A stretch of 48,442 nt of DNA from Alphaproteobacteria bacterium (GCA_004297545.1 SCTB01000009.1:1-48442), one strand, 5' to 3'; numbered from the stretch's first letter, positions 27,701-33,861 are shown. Numbers and translations: made by a program. The notes: a model not told the origin generated them from the letters alone.

Positions 27701-29015
27701 GCGTATGATTATCTGAAACGTCGGAATAGCTTAAAACACCACTGAGCACTTCAAAATGAGTATCGCTTGTGACCTGTTTCATCGCCATTTGTCCGGCAAA
27801 CTGAACAAATGCTTCGCTGATATCTCTGGCAAAGGTAACAAGGGGGCTGGAATCATCTGAGAAATACAAGGCGGTGCCAAAATCCCCTGCATCGTCATAC
27901 AACGCACGGATGCCGGTATCTCCAAATATCCGCGTTCCTTCATCAATCGCCGAATAAGCAATAATCGTCCGCAGTACCGTATCGTAGGTGTGGGCGTCAC
28001 CGGCCTCAGGCTCCTGGCTGTATCGGCCCTGAATTGTATTCATGCCAATGTCTTTAGCGAAACCCACGTCGTATAGAACCGGCCAGAAATATTTTGCCGC
28101 ACCCATCCAGTCTGTGCCAAATGCGGCCTCTTCGGCGGCTGTCGTTCCGGCAAACATGCGGATAACCAAAGTACCTACATTGTGAAGATCAAACCTGTCA
28201 ATTTCGGGGGAAATAGGATTGAGGAAGTCGTATGTTATATCCGGGCCGAGGGTATATGACTCATCCGGGTTCGGCGCAAGGTGAAAAGTAGTTTGTATCG
28301 TGTCCAACCCCTGGCCGTTTATACTGGCGGTGTTGGCGAGATAGCTGAGTGGATCGCTGGGAAGAAACAGCCCTTCCGAACCGTAAACCGTTTCAAGAAA
28401 AGATGTGCTGGGCGCAGCCAAAGGGTGTTGTAAAACAAATTCTGCCCAACTCAAAGGACCTGCTTCAAAAGCTTGCTTTGCGCTTTGAAGAAGATCGGCG
28501 CTTTCTTTATAGGCCATGCTATCGAAAAGATAACCGTCCTTGCTGTAAATTGCCGCTACCAACCCGGCAATGCCGCCCCCAAGGGAATGGCCGGTAACCG
28601 TTATGTTATTTGGGGCAAACGGATCCTCAAAAGTTCCTCCGGGCAATTGACTTGCAATATATCGGTAAAAGGAGAATGCCATTTCGGACTGATCTGTATC
28701 AGGAAAGCCCGCGCCAACCGGCCAGCCATGTTCCTGATCCAGTGACAAGTCGAAATTGAGAAGAATGTTTTTCCAGTAAAGATCATCTGTACCGCGATAG
28801 GCGATAGTTGTTTGGCCGTCATATTGATATGCAATAGCATAGAACCCAATGTTTGCATCTTTTCTGATATCGCTTCCCTCGACATTTCCAAAAATTTCTG
28901 AGTCCGTTAAAATTGTCGCAGTACCTACCGATGTTCCCGTTAATATAACCCCCTCGCCATAGCTACGGTTGTATGAATCCATTGCCAAAATAGCCTGAAA
29001 TAGCTTGTTGTCCAT
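18762..29015 (-). CDS. Giant RTX protein with N-terminal class 3 lipase domain, type I secreted
   Basis: 3417 aa. Residues about 1-430 are a lipase_3-like alpha/beta hydrolase: A-Y-R-G-T-D (72-77, the family's oxyanion motif) and nucleophile elbow T-G-H-S144-L-G-G. From about 540 onward Ca-binding nonapeptides (G-G-x-G-x-D-x-x-x) dominate, interspersed with HCBP-related strands (G-D-L-x-x-x-Y-G ... I-T-V-Q-G-F-F), seven 'E-N-L-T-L-T-G ... G-T-G-N' modules, three cadherin/VCBS-like (Big_9) domains (about 2487-2790, each with D-P-D-G-D and F-T-Y-T-P), five more modules, and a type I secretion target domain (last ~105 aa, same type as the small RTX protein). No Sec signal. Predicted: exported by an ABC/HlyD/TolC system, folds on calcium outside, hydrolyses lipids. 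The ATG at 29015 shares its A with the upstream TAA (TAATG), with GGGGAG 6 nt away. No exporter gene is near. Confidence 0.92.
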   Translation of the reverse strand: MDNKLFQAILAMDSYNRSYGEGVILTGTSVGTATILTDSEIFGNVEGSDIRKDANIGFYAIAYQYDGQTTIAYRGTDDLYWKNILLNFDLSLDQEHGWPVGAGFPDTDQSEMAFSFYRYIASQLPGGTFEDPFAPNNITVTGHSLGGGIAGLVAAIYSKDGYLFDSMAYKESADLLQSAKQAFEAGPLSWAEFVLQHPLAAPSTSFLETVYGSEGLFLPSDPLSYLANTASINGQGLDTIQTTFHLAPNPDESYTLGPDITYDFLNPISPEIDRFDLHNVGTLVIRMFAGTTAAEEAAFGTDWMGAAKYFWPVLYDVGFAKDIGMNTIQGRYSQEPEAGDAHTYDTVLRTIIAYSAIDEGTRIFGDTGIRALYDDAGDFGTALYFSDDSSPLVTFARDISEAFVQFAGQMAMKQVTSDTHFEVLSGVLSYSDVSDNHTLTINFSDDLWKTGSGSLPPMVARADIVEDLELDSQYTFQIAQGTQALWGGTDEGPGPFLTPTSIFSSVVFQTGVGGNVVISPLLDADHHVDLTHEVFFVGSNGDDTITGSSGNELILTEDGIDTVYGSGGSDVIAGNDSATVDYRKLLGGVTVTEFIDGFGVKMWSVDKSDVRGTSGDPENTLDSEFGRDLVMGVYNLIGGSGDDKFYSFGDGNNYDGSGGFNAADYSKLDGGTTVVHNNGNLLVSADTLENFQQVTLTQGDDFVSLFDGRGLDEDLKFIGGGGVDRAFLSADDPVIYNKNTGTVYNIDGTGFYQFKDFTSVTLPIANWTLPSYAASGSGADFSAAGSKGTFVIDFPDAGGPNSSLNAAVAGKSYSIEGGAGPLYGDNDFQAGIAGTNHHDTFLVGILPLNLSPQILLGNQGADIVFTHFANDPTYSITTFNPDPNGGPNIVQENALFVPDARFLNVVYTGGNVNISSTVTGYINDGPMTTAMPDPVANSLFSFGGVTMGDGITADMVTVSFSDVTFPGDAYFPPPERGNWSIQLIEFDVTITVAGLGQITVTNDLEQRPFDSAWPAFSVGFADGTSRSWYGDGTSTELVIGVQHEYRGHFGNDTLTSAGNYDTTLWGYGGNDTLTGKTGSDTVYAGSGDDRVIGAAGNDALYGNDGNDVVLGGDGDDILAGGAGNDTLDSGTGTNTLTGGTGADAFNVVSGDMVTDYNPAEGDVIHKSGASAEDITVQRVDGDLYVGDPIILQNFFTNGGGQLVVDFGGDEGTGVFTIDDAGVILSFVTGVATWGGDIISGTTGNDTIDSLGGDDRITGLAGDDTLTGGTGSDTYNFADGDGQDTVIDLSGALDTVKFDATVSVSSVSYARDGGDLAINYGSGDDSITVQGFFFSTGGTIEQVAFDDATVHDLAYIAAQAGAIIGTDAADELTGTSGDDIVLGLSGSDSLTGFAGNDILNGGLDGDQMAGGAGDDTYLVDNATDFITEDVDAGIDLVLASASFTLNDNVENITLTGTEDIDATGNALDNALTGNSGANDLDGGTGADTMTGGLGNDRYYVDDAGDSIVEDADGGTDSIVTGFSYILPDVIENLFLTGDEVLSGTGNDHDNILASNGAGNSLAGGLGNDVYYVSSVDDVVTEGLDAGRDTVAVSFSYTLGENLENLTLTGDQDLTGIGNAFDNIITGNAGNDTLDGGEGNDIISTGTGDNLVIIGANAGDDVVNGGDGNVFVDFTADTAFDTHTQLNTGNSYGEVWLPTFGSPQVMHVSEGDVTSITFDGFSGSITSDGLSAVLLGGDDLTIIFDTAASNLVYGGTGNNTYIGSASGDYIDGGDGNSTMYGNDGGDVLRSGNATNALFGGAGDDYIYDNGYVTSDTYDGGAGFDTLDYNSVFANVVATISGGVISSAQTGNDTISGIDDIYFGFGNDTITGDATTVLVLHGGSGNDILTTGDMGDALFGDSGNDTLTGGAGFDTLTGGLGNDKIFAGDGDDVVNETDGGNDTINGGAGVDILDYSSVGSPMALNVTATQVSSTVIGTDVISGVEAVRGGMASDGISGSGTVAIDLYGGEGGDIMNVFSTGGVGWRLYGETGDDSLTGDTGNDTLDGGANNDVLFGGAGNDILDGGAGNDAMSGGAGNDTFFVDNAGDQVNESAGAGIDTVLSSVTFDITLFGNVEHLTLTGSDAINGTGNSQNNVMTGNSAANTLNSDGGSDTLNGGAGADLMIGGTGSDTYFVDNALDVVTEVSETGVIDTVFSSVTYSIATFSGVENLTLTGTGDINGTGNSASGNIITGNSGNNTLDGGIGADTMTGGAGNDVYICESSTDVVNEGLNGGIDEIRTSGGHALSTNVENLTLTGTLNINGLGNTLNNIIIGNSGNNLMAGNGGLDTLAGGLGNDTYSVNTTDVIIEGADEGIDLMQAFGNLTLVDHVENLLLQGTGNINGTGNTLGNVITGNAGNNVLNGAAGMDTVNGGLGNDTYLFRDGDGQDVISDTGGNDTFKFDGSVDSDSVTYTQSGNDLIIHYGAGTDQITVTGYYDVSGAGLIEQFIFNQPPVAQHDAFSTNEDTPVIGNVLANNGSGVDSDPDGDALSVAAGSVATAQGGTVNLSADGSFTYTPAADYNGADSFNYTLLDIWGNSANGTVDITLAPVNDAPVAKDDGFSVDGGAVLAGNVLADNGSGVDNDVDGDTLSVTAATFATANGGAVELFANGSFTYTPATGFSGADSFDYTLLDGHGGSDTGTVNIAVGGGANTPPVAQDDAITAAWGTALTGNLLADNGSGADTDPDNDTLQVVESSVTTAGGFVIGLAANGSFSFTPPADFLGSDSFSYTVSDGHGGTDTANVTLNVTAPAGAIVGTSGADVLAGTGSNNLVFALGGDDTVTASGGSDTVFGGSGNDTLDGGSGSDMLSGGSGNDTYVVNGTGDLVTENLDAGADTVLSSISYTLTPNIENLTLTGINNIRGTGNALDNMITGNSGNNSLDGGLGADTMAGGLGNDTYILDNAGDSITENPDEGIDTVKAGFSYVLGATFENLTLTGTGNFDATGNDANNIILGNAGDNIIDGGTGADTMKGGAGNDTYYVDNSSDVVTDSGGIDTVIASASFTLGSGVENLTLVGDGEINGGGNGLANTLTGNNKNNILTGSSGIDTIYALDGNDTLDGGGGADTLFGGKGDDTYIINSAAENLSEDDGNGGHDTVLSSATWTLGSGFEDLILTGIGNIKGFGNADENVITGNSGNNSLDGGGGQDTLAGGLGDDTYIIGNTGVTITELSGEGTDTVKTSISYTLGDNLENLTLTGTSVIDGTGNGANNVITGNSAANTLSGLGGDDTLTGGGAADLLQGGDNNDTVFGNGGADTIDGGVGDDIMFGQGGADTLTGGLGADTFAFQAASAYGSVDKINDFSTGDGDRLDISDLLAAYDPLTMPLSDFVHLTESAGNTTLAVDRDGTGTGFGFTNIVTLNGVTGLPDVDTMVVNGNLVVT
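18940..27400 (-). repeat. RTX nonapeptide and 'ENLTLTG' module arrays
   Basis: Most of the giant RTX gene is low-complexity coding repeats: 27-bp nonapeptide units and ~90-130-aa modules (E-N-L-T-L-T-G, G-T-G-N, N-x-I-T-G-N, D-G-G-x-G-A-D-T-M). Twelve modules are counted, seven before and five after the three VCBS-like domains. The density of GGC/GCC-rich repeats produces long spurious open frames on the opposite strand. Confidence 0.9.
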
Positions 29016-29725
29016 TAGCGCTCCCCCCGCTTAAAATCATAAAGTCCGATACGGCGTACATCTCCATAGGGCAATTTTTTAAACCATTCCACAAACCCAG
29101 TTTCGGGTCCAAAGGACGGAAGAACCTTATCAAGGTTTCTTGTCAAGGGTTCATCTGTCATCTCAATCGTAACTTCTTTCAGATGAACACCTTTTCCAAA
29201 CGCCTCCTCAAAAGTCTCAATCTTCTTATCTGGATAAAATTTACGGATTTGGGCGGCTGTCTCGTGAATAGCCGCGATCGTTTTAGGATCATTCATATCC
29301 CTAAATCGTACAAATACAGGGTATTGATCAGGTTCAAGCGTGACCTTGCCCGTTTTAGGCACTTGGCTGGGCCGCAGAGTAACATCGCCCTTTTTATTGA
29401 AGGCACGTAAAAGAATGTCCGAGCCGTAATCATATCCTTGTGTTCGACCGGATAATAATCCAAACAAGATACCTCGTTTCCCGAGGTCAACCATCACCGC
29501 CTCGCCGTTAACCTTCAGGTCCAGTCCCGGCCCCCCGCCGCCCGTCGTCGGCCCGCCATAAATCACCGCCCGCACCGCTGATCCTGACTTCAATCCTTCC
29601 GGCGTCTCCACCGCGACAGTCATCCGGTAATGCCACACAGTTTTGGAAAGAAGCCCGGAGTACGCGGCGGCGCCAAACGCTGCAACCAACAACAATAGCC
29701 AAATTGTCTTCGAAGCCGCCCTCAT
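29015..29725 (-). CDS. Membrane-anchored periplasmic protein directly upstream of RTX lipase
   Basis: 236 aa. One N-terminal hydrophobic segment (about 8-26) acts as signal or anchor; the rest is periplasmic. The segment Y-R-M-T-V-A-V-E-T-P-E-G-L-K-S-G-S-A-V resembles a pattern (VETPxGxxxGSAV) I have seen in uncharacterised proteobacterial proteins next to secreted-substrate genes, but I cannot name a family. The TAA overlaps the RTX lipase ATG, so the two are translationally coupled, which suggests a role tied to that enzyme (assembly, inhibition or release); this is inference. GGAG precedes the ATG at a tight spacing, and a 24-codon ORF abuts its start. Confidence 0.75.
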   Translation of the reverse strand: MRAASKTIWLLLLVAAFGAAAYSGLLSKTVWHYRMTVAVETPEGLKSGSAVRAVIYGGPTTGGGGPGLDLKVNGEAVMVDLGKRGILFGLLSGRTQGYDYGSDILLRAFNKKGDVTLRPSQVPKTGKVTLEPDQYPVFVRFRDMNDPKTIAAIHETAAQIRKFYPDKKIETFEEAFGKGVHLKEVTIEMTDEPLTRNLDKVLPSFGPETGFVEWFKKLPYGDVRRIGLYDFKRGER

Positions 29726-29800
29726 CTACTCCGCCTGCCTTTCCGCACGGAAGTTGACGCCGTTGCGTTGCTGCCCGTTATCATTCACCATTACATACAT
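29726..29800 (-). CDS. Micro-ORF, 24 codons, between paralogue B and the anchored protein
   Basis: ATG at 29800 to TAG at 29726-29728, immediately abutting the next gene's ATG. AGGA lies about 9 nt upstream and 11 nt separate it from the stop of paralogue B. The peptide starts MYVMVNDNGQQRNG and is hydrophilic with a basic tail. Tight packing, a ribosome site and protein-like composition favour real translation, at least for coupling. Function unknown. Confidence 0.5.
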   Translation of the reverse strand: MYVMVNDNGQQRNGVNFRAERQAE

Positions 29801-29811
29801 GTTAGTTATTC

Positions 29812-30273
29812 CTACACCGGCTGCTGCGCAGCTTTAGCCGCCGCTCCCTTCGCGGCCACGCTGATAATCTCAGACGTTATCTGGAAGGCGATTTTCTCGA
29901 TGGGCGCGCTGGCGTTTACCTGCAGCGAGGGCGGCAGTTTGTTGCCGTTCTTTTCCGCATATTGCTTCAGTTGCCCGCCAATGTCCTGCACCAGCCGGCT
30001 GACTTCCAGAACAATAGGGTTCTGCGGGTCTTTGCCCTTCAGAGCCTCGGCGATGGCGGCGGGGTCGAGAGTTTTAAATTCCGGCTTTGCGGAAGAAAAG
30101 CGCAGAATCTGGCCCTTCGCCTCGGCGTCCCTATGCTGCTGCCGCTGGAAGGCGGCCATTTGGAGCCCTGCGGTGAAAACGATGCGCGCGTATTCCTCCG
30201 CGCTTCTGTCGCCGCGCAGCTCTTCGATCTGCGCAAGTTGCTTTTCGTCCGTGATGTCGATGCTGACTTTCAT
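29812..30273 (-). CDS. Unnamed family, paralogue B (153 aa)
   Basis: Soluble, no signal peptide. About half its residues match paralogue A (6951-7388) across the full length, including I-T-D-E-K-Q-L-A, A-K-P-E-F-K-x-L-D, K-D-P-x-N-P-I-V-L-E-V-S-R-L-V, N-G-N-K-L-P and the A-F-Q-I-T-S-E-I-I-S tail. It ends with an Ala/Lys-rich stretch. GGGGGAG at a 6-nt spacing fixes the ATG at 30273. It heads the leftward string that includes the micro-ORF, the anchored protein, the RTX lipase and the autotransporter. The matching position of paralogue A ahead of the metalloprotease pair suggests a shared regulatory or chaperone role (inference). Confidence 0.8.
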   Translation of the reverse strand: MKVSIDITDEKQLAQIEELRGDRSAEEYARIVFTAGLQMAAFQRQQHRDAEAKGQILRFSSAKPEFKTLDPAAIAEALKGKDPQNPIVLEVSRLVQDIGGQLKQYAEKNGNKLPPSLQVNASAPIEKIAFQITSEIISVAAKGAAAKAAQQPV

Positions 30274-30601
30274 GAAATACTCCCCCGGTAAAATGCGCAG
30301 GAATTACTGTATCTGATTCCCAGGACATGCGGAAAAATTTTTGCACAGCTGTTTTCTTAATCGGGAACTTTTTGGAAGGTTGCTGAAATGCAGGGAACAT
30401 TCTCAAAATGAAACGAGCTATGTCTAAACAGCGTGCCCGCGCTTCATAAAATTTACAGATAGAACTTTCCGTACATAAATCCAGACCGACGACGCTCGAA
30501 CATTCTGGATGGAAAGTTAATAAAAAATTAAAATGAGCACAGGGCCCCCGGAATATAACGCCTCAGGCGAAAGTGTTAAAAAGCTCCATTTGCACGCAGT
30601 T
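30274..30601. other. Intergenic, no gene seen
   Basis: About 330 nt of AT-rich DNA between paralogue B (leftward) and the rightward gene at 30692. It should contain the leftward promoter of the surface-protein block, but I see no convincing -35/-10 pair and no RNA gene. Confidence 0.4.
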
Positions 30602-30631
30602 TTGTCATGTCCGCCACGGCCATGATATACT
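30602..30631 (+). promoter_or_regulatory. Extended -10 sigma70 promoter
   Basis: TTGTCA (30602-30607), 18-bp spacer, then TGA-TATACT with the extended -10 (TG at 30623-30624, TATACT 30626-30631). It drives the exported protein gene at 30692. Confidence 0.8.
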
Positions 30632-30691
30632 GTGCCCGGCGGCGACATTATTTGATTGCCGCATATTTCAAGGGGGAGGGTTTTTTTAACC

Positions 30692-31498
30692 ATGCGTTTT
30701 TTCGTCACCCTGCTTTTTGTTTGTTTCCTGCTCCTTTCCGGCCGGCTTGCCGTCGCGTGTGAGCCGGGTCCGCGCGCGGAGGAGCCGCAGGACTTTGACC
30801 CCAAGCTTGTCGATGAGGCGAAGGTCGCGGTAATCGGCATGGTGGAGCTGAAACAGCCCCGGCGCATCCTGCTGAAGGTTCTCAAGAACATCAAAGGCTC
30901 GAAGGAGGGGTATTCCCTTGTCCTTGACGACGCCTATGGCAATTGCCAGACCGCCCGGATGGGAGAGGTTTTTCTGCGCATACAGGTGAAGCCCAAGCCT
31001 TCGCCGGATTTGCCGCCTTCGCCGTCGCAGTCTGACGCGGCGCCGCAGGCCGGCGACGATGGGAAAGGAACCCCTCCCGAAGAACGGCCGGAGGTTCACA
31101 AGGAAGTGAAATGGAGGAAGGCACCCAACATGGGGCCGCTGTACGAGTTTCTGAACAACAGCAGGGGAAAAACCATTTCGCCAGCGCAGATCGAATATAT
31201 CAAGCAGACTTACGGCATTGACCTGGCAATCAAGGCGCAACCGGCTGGCGACGCGAAAACGGCGACGACGCCACCAGCCGGCGAAACACAGGCGGCCTCT
31301 TCGCCGGCCGACGACGGGAGCGGAACCCCACCCAAGGAATGGCTGGTGGAACACTTCAAGGAAGTGGAAAGAAAGAAAGCCATAGACAGGGCGCCGATGT
31401 ACCTGCTCCGCGACAGCACCGGCAAAATCACCTCCCCCGCCATGGCCGAAAAGGTAAAGCGGCTTTACGGGTTTGACGTGAATACGACAGGGCGTTGA
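30692..31498 (+). CDS. Exported protein with internally duplicated domain, 268 aa
   Basis: The ATG at 30692 (AGGGGGAGGG upstream at ~11 nt) gives a signal peptide MRFFVTLLFVCFLLL...LAVA/C; an in-frame GTG/ATG-like extension upstream would spoil it. Residues 23-100 form a small beta domain with C23 and C85 that resembles, at low level, the N-terminal domain of the 1323-aa mosaic protein (possible NTR/TIMP-like fold). After a Pro-rich linker come two copies of one ~57-residue element: 121-178 and 206-262 share D-D-G-x-G-T-P-P-x-E, a K-E-V-x-x-x-K-A stretch, P-x-Y-x-L/F, G-K-x-x-S-P-A and I/V-K-x-x-Y-G-(I/F)-D. Cysteine placement right after AVA leaves a lipoprotein open, though the upstream Arg argues against it. 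Function unknown. Confidence 0.75.
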   Translation: MRFFVTLLFVCFLLLSGRLAVACEPGPRAEEPQDFDPKLVDEAKVAVIGMVELKQPRRILLKVLKNIKGSKEGYSLVLDDAYGNCQTARMGEVFLRIQVKPKPSPDLPPSPSQSDAAPQAGDDGKGTPPEERPEVHKEVKWRKAPNMGPLYEFLNNSRGKTISPAQIEYIKQTYGIDLAIKAQPAGDAKTATTPPAGETQAASSPADDGSGTPPKEWLVEHFKEVERKKAIDRAPMYLLRDSTGKITSPAMAEKVKRLYGFDVNTTGR

Positions 31499-31558
31499 CG
31501 CGGCGCGCCGGTTTCATGGATGAACGTGAATCATCGCAATCTCAATACGACAAATTAT

Positions 31559-32263
31559 TTAACGCCGGCTGTTAAGGCACGACTGATATGCGACCTCAGA
31601 GGTTGACTTATAAATGGCACAGGCATCCGTATCCCCTAACGTCTGGGTCGATGGGGCTGTCGTCGTTGATTGGCCGCGCTGCTTTAGCGGCTGCTGCATG
31701 CCGGGCCGCCAGTTCTCTGCGCGTTGTTTTGCTTCCTGCATCTCCGCCCAGTTGATATGGGGCCTGTACTTATCCATGGCCTGCACGGCCTCCTGCTGAA
31801 TGCGCGTATCCTTGCCCAAGGTGGCGACCCTGAGCCAGAAATTGGCATCCACGCTGTTCCCGACGACCCCTTGTCCGGCCATGTAAAGCTTTCCCATGGT
31901 GAGCTGCGCGTTTTGATCGCCATTGCCGGCGGCCATGTTCCACCATTTGGCGGCTTCATTGTCATCCTTGGGTACGCCCTTCCCCAGCGTATAAAGCCGT
32001 CCGAGGTTTGCCTGCGCCTGCGCGAAGCCCTGATTTGCCGCAAGGCGGTAGAGCCGGACAGCTTCAAGTTCAGATTTTCCGACGCCGACACCGTACTCAT
32101 ACAACCCGCCCAAGGTATTCTGCGCGCTTGCATTCCCGGCAGCCGAACCCGCCTTCAGCTGAGGAAGCTGCTGCACATAGCGGGCAAGCTGCTGCTGGGC
32201 ATCTGCCCGGGCGACGTGAGAGGTGAAAAGAATCAGGAACAGAAGTGCGAAAAACCGATACAT
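31559..32263 (-). CDS. Exported Sel1-like repeat protein, 234 aa
   Basis: Signal peptide from the ATG at 32263 (MYRFFALLFLILFTSHVARA/DA); a GTG three codons upstream is an alternative. Three consecutive ~36-residue Sel1-like (TPR-related) repeats follow (about 42-150): A-Q-N-x-L-G-G-L-Y-E-Y-G-V-G-V, A-Q-A-N-L-G-R-L-Y-x-x-G-K-G-V and A-Q-L-T-M-G-K-L-Y-x-A-G-Q-G-V. These form a helical solenoid for protein binding. The C-terminus is polar, Thr/Gln-rich and has two cysteines (D-A-C-A and Q-S-C-L). Periplasmic scaffold role inferred. Confidence 0.85.
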   Translation of the reverse strand: MYRFFALLFLILFTSHVARADAQQQLARYVQQLPQLKAGSAAGNASAQNTLGGLYEYGVGVGKSELEAVRLYRLAANQGFAQAQANLGRLYTLGKGVPKDDNEAAKWWNMAAGNGDQNAQLTMGKLYMAGQGVVGNSVDANFWLRVATLGKDTRIQQEAVQAMDKYRPHINWAEMQEAKQRAENWRPGMQQPLKQRGQSTTTAPSTQTLGDTDACAIYKSTSEVAYQSCLNSRR

Positions 32264-32306
32264 GAAAATCACCCGATGTAATTTCGAAACTAAAAATTAT
32301 CCCAAA

Positions 32307-32693
32307 TCATTTTGGCTTGCATGTCGAGCCCACAATAGCTCCCTTGCTGTTTATCATCAGTTGGCAGGGACCGGTATTGGCGAATTTTGTGTTAAACGGC
32401 TTTGTGCCCTCTTCTCCATATAAATCCGCGAAAAAACCCTTCACGGTGACGCGGCCTTGGCCCGTGTCAACAATCAGATCGTCCCCTTCCCTGCTTGTTG
32501 ACAGCCCTTTCTGTGCAGCGCCTTGAGTGGTTCCCTGCGGCGTCGGGGCGGCCGGTGTTGCGCCCAACGTCCCCTGCGTCGCGCCTTGGGAAGATGGAGG
32601 ATTGGCGTAGAGGGGGGGGGACGACGCCATCGAAAATGCTATCAATCCAAAAAAGACGACTGCTGAAAGAGTCAAATCTCCTGTACGCTTCAT
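32307..32693 (-). CDS. Exported mini protein with RTX-associated (HCBP-like) strand motif, 128 aa
   Basis: The ATG at 32693 follows GGGGAGG by five bases; an ATG at 32711 lacks a site. Signal peptide MKRTGDLTLSAVVFFGLIAF to about residue 30. A Gln/Thr/Pro/Gly-rich linker follows, then E-G-D-D-L-I-V-D-T-G-Q-G-R-V-T-V-K-G-F-F, which matches the haemolysin-type calcium-binding-related strand pattern repeated in the giant RTX protein (G-D-L-x-x-x-Y-G ... I-T-V-Q-G-F-F). Two cysteines near the end (G-P-C-Q, S-T-C-K). It is about 40 nt downstream of nothing on its strand and 43 nt before the Sel1 gene's start, likely one operon. Function unknown. Confidence 0.7.
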   Translation of the reverse strand: MKRTGDLTLSAVVFFGLIAFSMASSPPLYANPPSSQGATQGTLGATPAAPTPQGTTQGAAQKGLSTSREGDDLIVDTGQGRVTVKGFFADLYGEEGTKPFNTKFANTGPCQLMINSKGAIVGSTCKPK

Positions 32694-32880
32694 AAAACCT
32701 CCCCATCTCATGTTTTAGTCATTCCACGCTCTCATAAAAGCACATACCAGATAAACAATTCATTAACCGGCGAATCAGTCTAACTATTATGTCTAGCGCG
32801 CATGTTATGGGATCAGGCCGTAAAGGCTTGTTAAGGGTCCGCCGTTTATCCTACAGCTGGGATTATTAGACGGAACATTC

Positions 32881-33861
32881 ATGGCCGGTTATTCGCGCGC
32901 CGCAAAGTTTTTGATAGCTGCATTGATTTTGACGTCGGCGGGGCTGATGGCTTTCGCGGCGTGGTCATATATTCACCTCGACAATGCCGAGCGGCGGCAG
33001 GACAGGATGGCAGCCGAGCTTGCAGATACGCAGGCAAAGCTTGATCGTACAGCGGCCCGCCTGGAGGACATCAACACCGTCAACAAGCGGCTGGATGACT
33101 TTATTGCCCAAGGGGGCATCAGGGAGAAGGAGACCAAGCGGCTGGTCGCAGATACCCTGCTCAAGCTTGTGGCGCTTGAGTCCAAAGATGCTCAAAACCT
33201 CCGGCAGGTCGATGAACTCCGGACCCGCGTCGATGAAACCCGGAAGTCGGCTACGCATTCCCAGGAGACAGCCGATCTGGCGCTGGAGGGGGCTTCCTTC
33301 ATGCTGGAGGCAGCGCAAAAGCCGCCCTCCGAAGCCCGCAGGATGGTTGCCTTCTCCTCCATCGTTGCAGCGGCGCCGATCAAGGGCGGCGTTATCGACG
33401 GATCAGGCGGCGTCGACACGGCATCCTTTGACTACACAGGCGCTATATCGATTGATGGCGTGCACGTCGTCAGTGTCGAGAAATACGAGCTGAAAAACGG
33501 CAAAGCGAATGCAATCACTATTCTCGCGCCCGGCCTGCAGAACCTCGAGAACAACCAGCTTGAAATAGACGGCGACCCCAAACTGGACAGCGTTACACTG
33601 GACGGCTGCCTCACCTGGTCCAAGAAAAGCCTGACCAAAGACCGAAAGGTCTTGTGGGCTGCTGCCGATACGGAAGGAAAGACGCGTGAGGTGCTTGTTA
33701 CCGCCGGGATTCCCGTAAGCACAGACAGCATCTGCGATAACCGGTATGACTTTGCCATCCGAAAACGTGAGTTCCCTGAAATGTGGATCAGGAAGGCGGC
33801 CGCCGTGGACACTCGGACCGATTCCAGAGATGCTCCTCCGAACAGGAGGCGAAAGTGGTGA
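32881..33861 (+). CDS. Inner-membrane-anchored coiled-coil protein with 'LDGC' domain
   Basis: 326 aa. TM helix at about 9-28, then a long coiled coil (about 33-145; heptads of Leu/Ala with Arg/Glu/Asp), then a C-terminal domain (about 165-305) containing I-D-G-V-H, N-x-L-E-I-D-G-D-P, S-V-T-L-D-G-C-L-T-W and a second Cys (S-I-C-D). The same domain, with the same two-Cys layout, appears in the downstream mosaic protein. The pattern resembles strands between repeats of large RTX adhesins (L-x-I-x-G-D-x-x-D-x-V-x-L). The TGA overlaps a GTG start of the next gene. A bitopic protein with a periplasmic head is inferred. The ribosome site is weak. Confidence 0.75.
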   Translation: MAGYSRAAKFLIAALILTSAGLMAFAAWSYIHLDNAERRQDRMAAELADTQAKLDRTAARLEDINTVNKRLDDFIAQGGIREKETKRLVADTLLKLVALESKDAQNLRQVDELRTRVDETRKSATHSQETADLALEGASFMLEAAQKPPSEARRMVAFSSIVAAAPIKGGVIDGSGGVDTASFDYTGAISIDGVHVVSVEKYELKNGKANAITILAPGLQNLENNQLEIDGDPKLDSVTLDGCLTWSKKSLTKDRKVLWAAADTEGKTREVLVTAGIPVSTDSICDNRYDFAIRKREFPEMWIRKAAAVDTRTDSRDAPPNRRRKW

